Part shown: one piece after another, positions 1 to 6,003 of the stretch
Numbering within the stretch: position 1 is the stretch's first letter
Layout: the number at the start of each line of letters is the position of its first letter
Source: Candidatus Bipolaricaulota bacterium
Lineage (GTDB): Bacteria; Bipolaricaulota; Bipolaricaulia; UBA7950; UBA9294
NCBI GenBank assembly: GCA_021159105.1
Contig: JAGGSM010000238.1
Location: 1-6,781 of the forward strand
Direction: 5' to 3'
DNA length: 6,781 nt
Program-made: the position numbers and the translations under genes
Notes under the pieces: generated by a model
Seen by the model: only the letters and a program-made list of their open reading frames with translations
Databases searched by the model: none
What the model was told of the DNA's origin: nothing

Positions 1-1
1 C

Positions 2-1183
2 ACCATGCTCGTCTTGCCCTACGACAAGCTCGATCCAAAGCGATATGACGGCCGCCTGCGCATCGACCCGCGCCTCGGCGGGACATCGACGATGGTCATC
101 GGGATGGATTACGATCGCAGGATTGGAGTCGTCTACGGATCGGCCTACGGCGGCTCTGTTAAAAAGCTGATGTTCACCGTGATGAACTACCTCCTCCCAG
201 GCGAGGGAATCCTGCCGCTGCACTGCTCGGCAAACGAAGGAAAGGACGGCGATTCTGCTCTCCTGTTGGGCCTCTCCGGTACGGGGAAGACGACCCTCTC
301 CGCCGATCCGCGCCGCTCCCTTCTCGGCGACGATGAACACGGCTGGAGCGATGACGGGATCGCCAACTTCGAGAACGGCTGCTACGCCAAGCTGATCGAC
401 CTCGATCCGGAGAAGGAGCCGGAGATCTACAACGCCGTAATGCACGAGGACGACTATCGCAAACACGGCTCGATCGTGGAGAACGCCATGTTCTATCCCA
501 GCGGGGAATTTGACTTATACGACGACCGCCTCACCCCAAACTCCCGCGCGTCCTACCCGCTCACTTATCTCTCCAACATCAAGGCATCATCAACAGCAGG
601 CCATCCAAAGACGATCCTCTTCCTCACCGCCGATGCCAACGGGGTCATCCCGCCGATCTCCAAGCTGACCAAGGAGCAGGCGATGCTGTGGTTCCTGATG
701 GGCTACACCAGCAAGCTGGCGGGGACGGAGACGGGAATCGTCGAGCCGAAGTCGACCTTCTCCCGTTTCTTCGGCGAGCCGTTCATGCCGCGCAACCCGG
801 ACGTGTACGCACGCCTGCTCGGAGAGAAGATGGAGAAGCACGGGACGACCGTCTACCTGGTGAACACAGGCTGGTCCGGTGGCCCGTACGGTGTGGCGAA
901 ACGCATGGATATCAACCTAACACGCGCGATGGTCCATGCCGCGCTGACAGGCGAGCTTGCCGATGTGGAATACGACGAGAACAGAACATTCCACGTCCTC
1001 GTCCCGCGCACCTGCCCAGATGTCCCATCAGAGATCCTCAATCCGAGGAACACCTGGCAGGACGTGGCCGCGTACGACGCGCGCGCGAACAAGCTAGCCA
1101 GCGAGTTCGCCGCTCACTTCGACAAGGCGTACGCCAACAAGGGGATCGACGAGGCGATCATCCGCCAGTGCCCCGGTAAGTAA
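2..1183 (+). CDS. pckA: Phosphoenolpyruvate carboxykinase (ATP), 5'-truncated by window edge
   Basis: The enzyme interconverts oxaloacetate + ATP with PEP + CO2 + ADP in the cytosol, for gluconeogenesis or, in some anaerobes, carboxylation with ATP gain. The frame is open from the window edge, so the Met at position 5 is probably internal. About 393 residues are visible against roughly 520-540 for the family, so about 150 N-terminal residues are missing. Counting from that Met, the kinase-1a P-loop GLSGTGKTTLS is at residues 89-99. By eye against E. coli PckA, Lys54 matches the metal/substrate Lys213, His73 (in HCSAN) matches metal ligand His232, Lys95 matches Lys254, Asp110 (in GDDEHGW) matches Asp269, and Arg181 (in NSRASYP) matches Arg333. 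The catalytic core therefore looks intact. The P-loop and lid pattern fit the ATP class, not the GTP class. The gene is GC-rich (41 of 60 bases at 301-360) and ends in TAA; the next gene starts about 57 nt downstream. Confidence 0.96.
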   Translation, partial: TMLVLPYDKLDPKRYDGRLRIDPRLGGTSTMVIGMDYDRRIGVVYGSAYGGSVKKLMFTVMNYLLPGEGILPLHCSANEGKDGDSALLLGLSGTGKTTLSADPRRSLLGDDEHGWSDDGIANFENGCYAKLIDLDPEKEPEIYNAVMHEDDYRKHGSIVENAMFYPSGEFDLYDDRLTPNSRASYPLTYLSNIKASSTAGHPKTILFLTADANGVIPPISKLTKEQAMLWFLMGYTSKLAGTETGIVEPKSTFSRFFGEPFMPRNPDVYARLLGEKMEKHGTTVYLVNTGWSGGPYGVAKRMDINLTRAMVHAALTGELADVEYDENRTFHVLVPRTCPDVPSEILNPRNTWQDVAAYDARANKLASEFAAHFDKAYANKGIDEAIIRQCPGK

Positions 1184-1240
1184 CGGCAATCTGTTAATGC
1201 ACGGTGTTTCTATGGCGATCATAAGGAAGTGACATCCAGA

Positions 1241-1672
1241 GTGCAGTTTACTCTCAGTAATGAGCCTACCGAAGAGATCGAAGAGTTCCTTAACTCCAAG
1301 CTCAAGGAGTTCAATGACCGAACGTGTGTGCACTTTCTCGAGGCGCGCAAGAAAGGGCGTCGTCCGCTCAGCATCGTGATCCGCAACGATAATGGCAACA
1401 TCATCGGAGGCCTCGTCGGATCAACCTACTGGAACTGGTTTGATGTCAAGCTACTGTGGATAGCGGAAGACTTCAGAGGGCGTGGGTTAGGACGTGATCT
1501 ACTACAAAGAGCGGAGAACAACGCGAGAAGCAGAGGCTGTGCTCATGCCAAGCTATCCACGTTCAGCTTCCAAGCTCGAATCTTCTATGAAAAGCTGGGA
1601 TACAAAGTCGTGGGGCAGATGAGTGACTACCCACCCGGAGAATCGTTCTATTGGATGAGAAAGGACTTATAG
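1241..1672 (+). CDS. GNAT-family N-acetyltransferase
   Basis: Predicted acetyl-CoA-dependent N-acetyltransferase of about 143 residues, a normal size for a single GNAT domain; the substrate cannot be read from the sequence. The acetyl-CoA pyrophosphate-binding motif A follows the strand LLWIAEDF as RGRGLG, residues 79-84 from the chosen start. The C-terminal part contains STFSFQARIFYEKLGYKVVG and then a YPPGESFYWMRK ending, typical of a common small GNAT subgroup. The start is uncertain. GTG at 1229 gives 147 residues but abuts the purine-rich AAGGAA at 1223-1228. GTG at 1241 leaves a 12-nt gap from the same motif, so I prefer it, though neither spacing is ideal. It lies 57 nt after pckA and may be read through from it. 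No promoter is obvious. A nearby toxin-antitoxin pair raises the thought of a GNAT toxin, but those are normally paired with an RHH-type antitoxin directly upstream, and none is present here. Confidence 0.87.
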   Translation: MQFTLSNEPTEEIEEFLNSKLKEFNDRTCVHFLEARKKGRRPLSIVIRNDNGNIIGGLVGSTYWNWFDVKLLWIAEDFRGRGLGRDLLQRAENNARSRGCAHAKLSTFSFQARIFYEKLGYKVVGQMSDYPPGESFYWMRKDL

Positions 1673-1734
1673 AGCATACCGGGATGACGTTCTCAGTCAG
1701 CAACCCCTGGTCTTCCGTCTCAGAGGTGCCTATC

Positions 1735-1762
1735 TTGATCTCCGGTCTGAATTTGATATCAT
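1735..1762 (+). promoter_or_regulatory. Candidate promoter for the toxin-antitoxin operon, with palindrome
   Basis: TTGATC at 1735-1740 (4 of 6 to the -35 consensus) and TATCAT at 1757-1762 (5 of 6 to the -10 consensus) are separated by 16 bp and sit just upstream of the antitoxin. The -10 overlaps the perfect 8-bp palindrome TGATATCA at 1754-1761. Phd/YefM antitoxins commonly repress their own promoters at short palindromes, so this is a plausible autoregulatory operator. The promoter call rests on consensus matching by eye. Confidence 0.45.
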
Positions 1763-1784
1763 AAAAGGATCGGTGGTGGTAACC

Positions 1785-2060
1785 ATGAATATCGCGACGG
1801 ACATCAAGTCAGTGACGTATCTCAAATCCAAAGCGGCTGATTTGTTGAAGCAGATCAACGAGACGGGGCGACCTGTGGTCATTACTCAGAACGGAGAACC
1901 AAGAGCAGTCTTGCAGGATCCGAAGAGTTATGACAACATGCGGAATGCAATAGGGATCTTAAAGCTTCTCTCACAGGGTGAAGAAGACATCAAGGATAGC
2001 AAATCTAAGCTTCAGAAGGACGTATTTGAGCACATAGAGAAAGCGCTAACGGGAACATGA
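1785..2060 (+). CDS. Antitoxin, Phd/YefM family
   Basis: About 91 residues from ATG 1785. Antitoxins of this family bind DNA with the N-terminal domain and neutralise the partner toxin with a C-terminal helical tail. The N-terminal half has the family pattern: a VTYLKSKAADLLKQINETG helix, then the strand pair PVVITQNGEPRAVLQDPKSY. The tail is charged and helical (about residues 60-88, rich in Lys and Glu), as expected for toxin wrapping. Start choice: GTG at 1773 and 1776 are in frame and lie 3 and 6 nt after AAGGA (1765-1769), but the residues they add (VVT) precede the usual family N-terminus (MN-A-DIK). ATG 1785 has a GGTGGTGG stretch (1772-1779) as an alternative ribosome-binding site. 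The stop overlaps the toxin start in an ATGA at 2057-2060, indicating translational coupling. Confidence 0.92.
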   Translation: MNIATDIKSVTYLKSKAADLLKQINETGRPVVITQNGEPRAVLQDPKSYDNMRNAIGILKLLSQGEEDIKDSKSKLQKDVFEHIEKALTGT

Positions 2061-2395
2061 GCGCTAGGTACAAAGTGATCTGGGCTGCGACGGCAGCAGA
2101 TGACTTAGCTGATATCGTGGCCCACGTGGCCAACGACAGCCCTACTAACGCGTTGAGAGTACTGGAGGAAATCAAGCAAGCCTCACTACAGCTCTATCAT
2201 CTCCCCGAGCGTGGCCGTATCGTGCCAGAACTACAAGATCAAGGTATCACGCAATATCGAGAGTTGATTGTCACTCCGTGGCGTGTTCTTTATCGAATAG
2301 CAGGAAAGAATGTATTCGTCTTGTCTGTGCTTGATTCACGAAGGAACATAGAGGACATTCTGCTGGATCGACTCACACGCCCAACTGTAGACTGA
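2057..2395 (+). CDS. Toxin, RelE/ParE superfamily
   Basis: A 112-residue small basic toxin, the typical length for this superfamily. Members either cleave mRNA at the ribosome (RelE-like) or poison DNA gyrase (ParE-like). The sequence shows the fold clearly: an N-terminal strand (YKVIWAATAADDLADI), two helices around residues 14-47, a LPERGRIVPEL turn at 49-59, YREL at 67-70, the core strand RVLYRI at 76-81, and a C-terminal strand and helix VLDSRRNIEDILLDRL at 91-106. The LPERGR...YRE...RVLYRI...V..VLDSRR arrangement resembles ParE-type proteins more than classical RelE, but the target cannot be decided from sequence alone. It overlaps the antitoxin by 4 nt, so the two form one operon. Both partners look full length, with no frameshift or internal stop. 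Confidence 0.92.
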   Translation: MSARYKVIWAATAADDLADIVAHVANDSPTNALRVLEEIKQASLQLYHLPERGRIVPELQDQGITQYRELIVTPWRVLYRIAGKNVFVLSVLDSRRNIEDILLDRLTRPTVD

Positions 2396-2444
2396 GTAAC
2401 GTATGGTCCAGGCCCTTGCGAAGTTGTCCGTACGAGGTGACTGC

Positions 2445-2924
2445 ATGAAGATCGAATATGAGCCAATAGGCATAATTCATAGCCCGTTCAAGTCGACTGA
2501 AGGGATGCCGATACAGCCAGCCGGAGCGGCTGGGATTACTGGCACGGTCGAGGTGTTCGATGAATTTGCCGAAGGGCTGAAGGATCTCGATGGATTCTCT
2601 CATATCATCCTGATCTATCACTTCCATCGCAGTTCCGGATTCGATCTCCACGTTGCCCCATTCATGGACAGCGCTCAGCGTGGCGTCTTTGCCACCCGCG
2701 CACCACGTCGACCGAACCCGATCGGGCTGTCTGTGGTCGGCTTGATCAAGATCGAGGGCGCAATCCTGCACGTGAGAAACATCGACATCCTCGATGGAAC
2801 GCCGCTACTCGACATCAAGCCCTACGTGCCCGACTTCGATCATCATCAAGTAACGCGCTTCGGTTGGCTGGAACAGGTGCCCGGTCGCGTGAAGAAGGAA
2901 CGGGCGGACGACAGGTTCAAGTAG
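2445..2924 (+). CDS. trmO: TrmO-like tRNA (m6t6A37) methyltransferase, TsaA domain
   Basis: About 159 residues covering one TsaA (UPF0066) domain. TrmO uses S-adenosylmethionine to N6-methylate t6A at position 37 of threonine tRNA in the cytosol. Hallmarks seen: EPIGIIHSPF at residues 6-15, the DLDGFSHIILIYHFHR block around 47-62, the family signature TRAPRRPNPIGLSVV at 84-98, and DILDGTPLLDIKPYVPDFD at 114-132. It is shorter than E. coli TrmO (about 235 residues), lacking the extra C-terminal domain, as in many short bacterial and archaeal versions. Not all short TsaA proteins have been shown to act on tRNA, so the exact substrate is inferred. ATG 2445 is preferred because GAGGTGA (2434-2440) precedes it; the ATG at 2403 would add 14 residues not typical of the family. 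The stop TAG (2922-2924) overlaps an AGGAGG serving the next gene, so the two are probably co-transcribed. Confidence 0.9.
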   Translation: MKIEYEPIGIIHSPFKSTEGMPIQPAGAAGITGTVEVFDEFAEGLKDLDGFSHIILIYHFHRSSGFDLHVAPFMDSAQRGVFATRAPRRPNPIGLSVVGLIKIEGAILHVRNIDILDGTPLLDIKPYVPDFDHHQVTRFGWLEQVPGRVKKERADDRFK

Positions 2925-2928
2925 GAGG
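2923..2928 (+). promoter_or_regulatory. Shine-Dalgarno AGGAGG overlapping the trmO stop
   Basis: A perfect AGGAGG begins inside the TAG stop of the TrmO-like gene. In the exporter frame only CTG 2932 (3 nt away) and ATC 2935 (6 nt away) follow at useful spacing. The GTG at 2939 is in a different frame and hits TAA after four codons. The site therefore supports coupled translation but does not point to an ordinary start codon. Confidence 0.6.
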
Positions 2929-2997
2929 CCCCTGATCGGTGCACACAACGTAACCGCGAGAGCAGGGAGTACGCACTTCGGGACTGTCAGCGGTTTC

Positions 2998-3945
2998 GTG
3001 GCGATCGCCCTGTGGAGCACAACTGTCGCCCTTGCCCGCAGCACATCAGAACAACTCGGTCCACTGACCGCAGCAGCGGCTGTGTACAGCGTGAGTGGAT
3101 CAATTGCTCTTCTGCGTCTTGCACGTTCTAAGCAAAGGCGCCAACAGATCCATCAAGTTCCACTTAAGTACCTGCTTGGTTGTGGTATACCGTTCCTGTC
3201 ATACATGATCGCACTCTTCCTCGCGATCGGCCTTGCCATGAACCACCAACAGGTGTTGGAGATCGGGCTGCTAAACTACCTCTGGCCCACGCTGACGATC
3301 CTCCTTTCTCTCTTGATTCTGAAAAGACAAGCGAACCTGCTCCTCATCCCAGGAACGATCCTTGCCTTGGTAGGTATCTTCCTCGTGTTGACGCAGGGAT
3401 CGCACGTCTCGTGGGGATCGATCCTGGAGAACATATCCGCCAACCCAGCAGCGTACTTATTGGGATTGATCGCTGCCGCGTCATGGGCCGTCTACTCCAA
3501 TCTCACCCGGCGTTGGGCAAGAGATACTGGGCAGGGAATGGTCGACCTATTCCTGCCGATCACAGCTGTCACTCTCATCGTCATAGCACTTCTTACCGAA
3601 CGCGGACATGCGTGGAGCATGAGATCGCTGCTGGAAGTGGGCTTTCTCGGAACCGCAACCTACATTGCCTACTGGTCGTGGGAGGCATCCATGCGCATGG
3701 GAAACTTCACCCTTGTCAGTGCCGCATCATACATGACGCCCTTCTTCTCCACTGTAGTAGCCAGCCTTTACCTGCACGTTACACCCACGGCGAATCTGTG
3801 GATAGGCTGTGGCGTGCTCGTGGTAGGATCATTGTTCAGCTGGGCCTCGATTGGGGCAGTACGCGATGCCTCTGGCTGCGACGGTACATGCCCGACACCT
3901 TTGGAATGTGGCGGTGAAACCCGAAATTCTAAGAGCACACTTTGA
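2998..3945 (+). CDS. YddG-like aromatic/hydrophobic amino-acid exporter, DMT (EamA) family
   Basis: Inner-membrane exporter of the drug/metabolite transporter superfamily; E. coli YddG exports aromatic amino acids. The match to YddG is strong by eye: an ALWST...R..SE.LGP...AA..YS.SG N-terminal region (residues 4-34), then H-Q--E-GLLNYLWPTLTIL at 83-102, and an ASYMTPFFS block at 243-251. About ten membrane segments are visible (roughly 1-14, 21-41, 58-79, 85-108, 112-132, 150-169, 182-200, 209-227, 237-260, 265-286), forming two EamA repeats. GTG 2998 is the first standard start but cuts helix 1 short and has no Shine-Dalgarno. The frame stays open upstream and encodes a sensible beginning of helix 1 (FGTVSGF before this start), so the real start is probably near 2932-2935 or was lost by a frameshift. 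A hydrophilic tail of about 28 residues (Cys294, 298, 304) extends beyond the usual end. The last codon overlaps the next gene's -35 box. The substrate is inferred from family. Confidence 0.88.
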   Translation: MAIALWSTTVALARSTSEQLGPLTAAAAVYSVSGSIALLRLARSKQRRQQIHQVPLKYLLGCGIPFLSYMIALFLAIGLAMNHQQVLEIGLLNYLWPTLTILLSLLILKRQANLLLIPGTILALVGIFLVLTQGSHVSWGSILENISANPAAYLLGLIAAASWAVYSNLTRRWARDTGQGMVDLFLPITAVTLIVIALLTERGHAWSMRSLLEVGFLGTATYIAYWSWEASMRMGNFTLVSAASYMTPFFSTVVASLYLHVTPTANLWIGCGVLVVGSLFSWASIGAVRDASGCDGTCPTPLECGGETRNSKSTL

Positions 3946-3970
3946 TAAAAAGCGGGAAAATGATTATACT
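3942..3970 (+). promoter_or_regulatory. Sigma70-type promoter for the TypA-like gene
   Basis: TTGATA at 3942-3947 (5 of 6 to consensus), a 17-bp spacer and TATACT at 3965-3970 (5 of 6) form the best promoter in the window. The -35 box overlaps the exporter stop codon. Transcription would start near 3977. An imperfect inverted repeat with GGAAA (3955-3959) and TTTCC (3970-3974) brackets the -10 and could be an operator, but that is speculative. Confidence 0.7.
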
Positions 3971-3976
3971 TTCCGA

Positions 3977-4068
3977 GAATGCTGTGCTGCAAGAAGTTAT
4001 CGAACTCCAGTATTTTCCCATTAATAACTTAACAAAACTTGCAAGCTTTATGTTTTAGGAGGATGTCG
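3977..4068 (+). promoter_or_regulatory. Untranslated leader of the TypA-like gene, with possible stem and two-codon ORF
   Basis: About 90 nt separate the predicted transcription start from the TTG start. Two stacked complementary segments can form a long stem: GCTGCAAG (3986-3993) with CTTGCAAGC (4038-4046, one bulged A) and AAGTTAT (3994-4000) with ATAACTT (4024-4030), with an unpaired AACAAAA (4031-4037) on the 3' side. A minimal ORF, ATG TTT TAG (4050-4058), ends inside the AGGAGG ribosome-binding site (4057-4062). These pairings were found by eye and no folding energy was computed. Function is unknown; translational control is possible, and chance is also possible in AT-rich DNA. Confidence 0.35.
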
Positions 4069-5889
4069 TTGAAAGTAAAGAATATCGCCATTATTAGTCA
4101 TGTTGATCATGGCAAGACAACGCTTGTTGATTGCTTGTTGAGGTTTTCGGGGACACTTAGGGATACGAGCGATCGGCTTCTTGACAGCAACGATCTTGAG
4201 AAAGAGAAGGGCATGACCATACTGTCAAAGGTCGCGTCTGTTTCATACAAAGACTACAAGATCAACATCGTTGATACACCTGGCCATGCTGATTTTGGCG
4301 GAGAAGTTGAACGCATAATGAACATGGTCGACGGTGTTTTTCTCCTTGTCGATGCAGCCGAGGGACCGATGCCACAGACGAAATTCCTCCTGTCCAAAGT
4401 CCTAGAGTATGGGTTTCGCCCCATTGTAGTTATCAACAAGATTGATAAGAGGGATGCAATGCCAGATATTGTTGCTGGACAAGTGTTCGATCTCTTCTAC
4501 AACCTGGGCGCAAACGCTAAACAGCTCGACTTTCCACTTCTCTACGCGTCAGCAAGACACGGTTATGCCGTAGAGGAACTGTCCGATGAAAGGAAGGATT
4601 TTGCACCATTCTTCGAAGCCGCGCTTAAGTATATCAGTGATCCTAAGGGCAGCAACGATAATCCCCTCCAAGTACAGGTAAGCCTCATAGATTACGACGA
4701 CTATCTTGGAAGACTAGGCATTGGAAGGGTCGTCAATGGCGAAATTAGAACCAACGACTCCGTACTTGCGGTCTATCCTGATGGCAAGAAGGAAAATGCC
4801 AAGATAATGAAACTCTATGGATTTGTAGGCAATAAACGTGTTCCTATCGACTACGCAGGTTCTGGCGATATAGTGGCGGTAAGCGGAATCAGCAATATTG
4901 ATGTTGGCGTAACACTGACAGACAAGGAGCATCCCGCTCCACTTCCGCCTCTCCATATTGATGAACCTACAATGTCAGCTATTTTCTCCGTAAATGATAG
5001 TCCATTTGCTGGCAAAGAGGGTAAATTTGTTACCGTAAGTAAATTGAAAGAACGACTCATAAGAGAATCGCGATCTAACGTCAGCATTATATATAGGGAA
5101 GCGGGGACGGGCAGGTTTGAGATTGTTGCGCGGGGAGAGCTGCAGCTTGCCATCATTATGGAGGAGATGAGGAGGGAAGGGTATGAGTTCTCTGTTTCGG
5201 CCCCCAAGGTTGTCTTCAAGTATGAAAACGGCAAGAAGCTTGAACCCATACTTAGCTTTACGGCTGAAGTAGCGCCGATCTATGTGGGAGCAGTCATTGA
5301 GAAGCTATCTCGAAGAAGAGCATCTATAGATAGTATCGACCAGCTCTCAAACGATCTATCCAGAATATCAGGAACGGTTCCCACAAGAGGATCCCTCGGA
5401 TACCACCAACAGTTCCTAACTGATACACACGGGGAGGGTGTCATATCCTTCACGTTCAAGGAATATGGCGAATATAGAGGTGAAATAAAAGCCAAGAAGT
5501 TCAATTCTCTCTCTTCCTTTGAAACTGGAAAAGTCACTGCATATGCTTTGAACAACCTCTCCAAACGAGGTGAATTCTATGTAGCTCCTGGTGATGATGT
5601 ATATGGTGGACAGGTAGTTGGTTTCACATCGCTCGATCATGACATGGACATAAACGTGTGTAAGAAGAAGAACCTGACCAATATGCGCGCTGCCGCTGCA
5701 GACAAAGCAGTTGTAATCAAACCGCCTGTACGGATCAGCCTGGAAAAGGCGATTGAGCTTGTGACGGACGACCAATTGATAGAAATAACACCTAAATCTG
5801 TCCGCTTGCACTTTAGATTGCTAAATGCAAATGAACGAAAGAAACACTCAAGAGGGCAGGAATGGCGTGGGCAAACCGTCCGATCCTGA
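4069..5889 (+). CDS. typA: TypA/BipA-like ribosome-associated translational GTPase (divergent)
   Basis: A 606-residue GTPase of the EF-G/TypA class, close to the usual TypA length of about 600-615. TypA/BipA binds the 70S ribosome in a GTP-dependent way and affects 50S assembly and stress or cold growth. GTPase motifs: G1 HVDHGKTT (11-18), switch I EKEKGMTI (44-51, Met where Ile is usual), G3 DTPGHADFGGE (69-79) with the catalytic His73, G4 NKID (123-126), G5 SA (161-162). The TypA-specific C-terminal half is present: PTRGSLGYHQQFLTDT, FETGKVTAYALNNLSKRGE, KKNLTNMRAA and DDQLIEITPKSVRL. TTG 4069 is chosen because AGGAGG (4057-4062) lies 6 nt upstream; ATG 4063 directly abuts that site. The gene is visibly AT-rich (21 of 60 GC at 5461-5520) and uses many ATA and AGA codons, unlike pckA, which suggests transfer. 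It may be a paralogue of a housekeeping typA elsewhere. It is not a Tet(M)-type protein, given the TypA C-terminus. Confidence 0.9.
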   Translation: MKVKNIAIISHVDHGKTTLVDCLLRFSGTLRDTSDRLLDSNDLEKEKGMTILSKVASVSYKDYKINIVDTPGHADFGGEVERIMNMVDGVFLLVDAAEGPMPQTKFLLSKVLEYGFRPIVVINKIDKRDAMPDIVAGQVFDLFYNLGANAKQLDFPLLYASARHGYAVEELSDERKDFAPFFEAALKYISDPKGSNDNPLQVQVSLIDYDDYLGRLGIGRVVNGEIRTNDSVLAVYPDGKKENAKIMKLYGFVGNKRVPIDYAGSGDIVAVSGISNIDVGVTLTDKEHPAPLPPLHIDEPTMSAIFSVNDSPFAGKEGKFVTVSKLKERLIRESRSNVSIIYREAGTGRFEIVARGELQLAIIMEEMRREGYEFSVSAPKVVFKYENGKKLEPILSFTAEVAPIYVGAVIEKLSRRRASIDSIDQLSNDLSRISGTVPTRGSLGYHQQFLTDTHGEGVISFTFKEYGEYRGEIKAKKFNSLSSFETGKVTAYALNNLSKRGEFYVAPGDDVYGGQVVGFTSLDHDMDINVCKKKNLTNMRAAAADKAVVIKPPVRISLEKAIELVTDDQLIEITPKSVRLHFRLLNANERKKHSRGQEWRGQTVRS

Positions 5890-6003
5890 CGCAGGTGGGA
5901 GAGCAGCCGCACTCGTAAGTGGGGGTGCGAGCTTCATGTACCATCCACGATTGCACTTTGCAGGCGATCGGCACTGTGCAGTACCTCAAAGGGAGGAAAT
6001 GCA
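5890..6003 (+). other. Intergenic gap before the avidin-like gene, with weak hairpin and RBS
   Basis: CGCACTC (5908-5914) and GGGTGCG (5923-5929) can form a 7-bp RNA stem with one G-U pair and an 8-nt loop. No T-run follows, so it is not a convincing intrinsic terminator. TTGCAC at 5951-5956 could be a weak -35 box, but no good -10 follows. A strong GGGAGG (5991-5996) lies 7 nt before ATG 6004 and decides that start over the out-of-frame ATG at 5999. Confidence 0.4.

Noticed and set aside
688..1179. Long alternate-frame ORF inside pckA
   Set aside because: It lies wholly inside the conserved PEP carboxykinase frame, and its Arg/Pro-rich translation is typical of an out-of-frame read of GC-rich coding DNA.
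1229..1672. GNAT gene as a toxin of a GNAT-type toxin-antitoxin pair
   Set aside because: No RHH/DUF1778-type antitoxin gene lies upstream; the neighbour upstream is pckA, and the downstream Phd/YefM antitoxin already has a RelE/ParE partner.
2400..2434. Stem-loop before the trmO RBS (CGTATGG 2400-2406 with CCGTACG 2428-2434)
   Set aside because: 7 bp with a G-U pair and a 21-nt loop; too weak to call a regulatory element without conservation.
2373..2771. Reverse-strand open frame opposite the trmO gene
   Set aside because: It is antisense to a clear TsaA domain and encodes nothing recognisable; a shadow of the GC-rich coding strand.
4069..5889. Tet(M)/Tet(O)-type ribosomal protection (tetracycline resistance) protein
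   Set aside because: Switch I (DSNDLEKEKGMTI) and the whole C-terminal half match TypA, and the length is about 606 rather than about 640 residues. The domain IV loop of Tet proteins is not seen.
5908..5929. Intrinsic terminator of the TypA-like gene
   Set aside because: The stem is only 7 bp with a G-U pair, and no T-run follows it.
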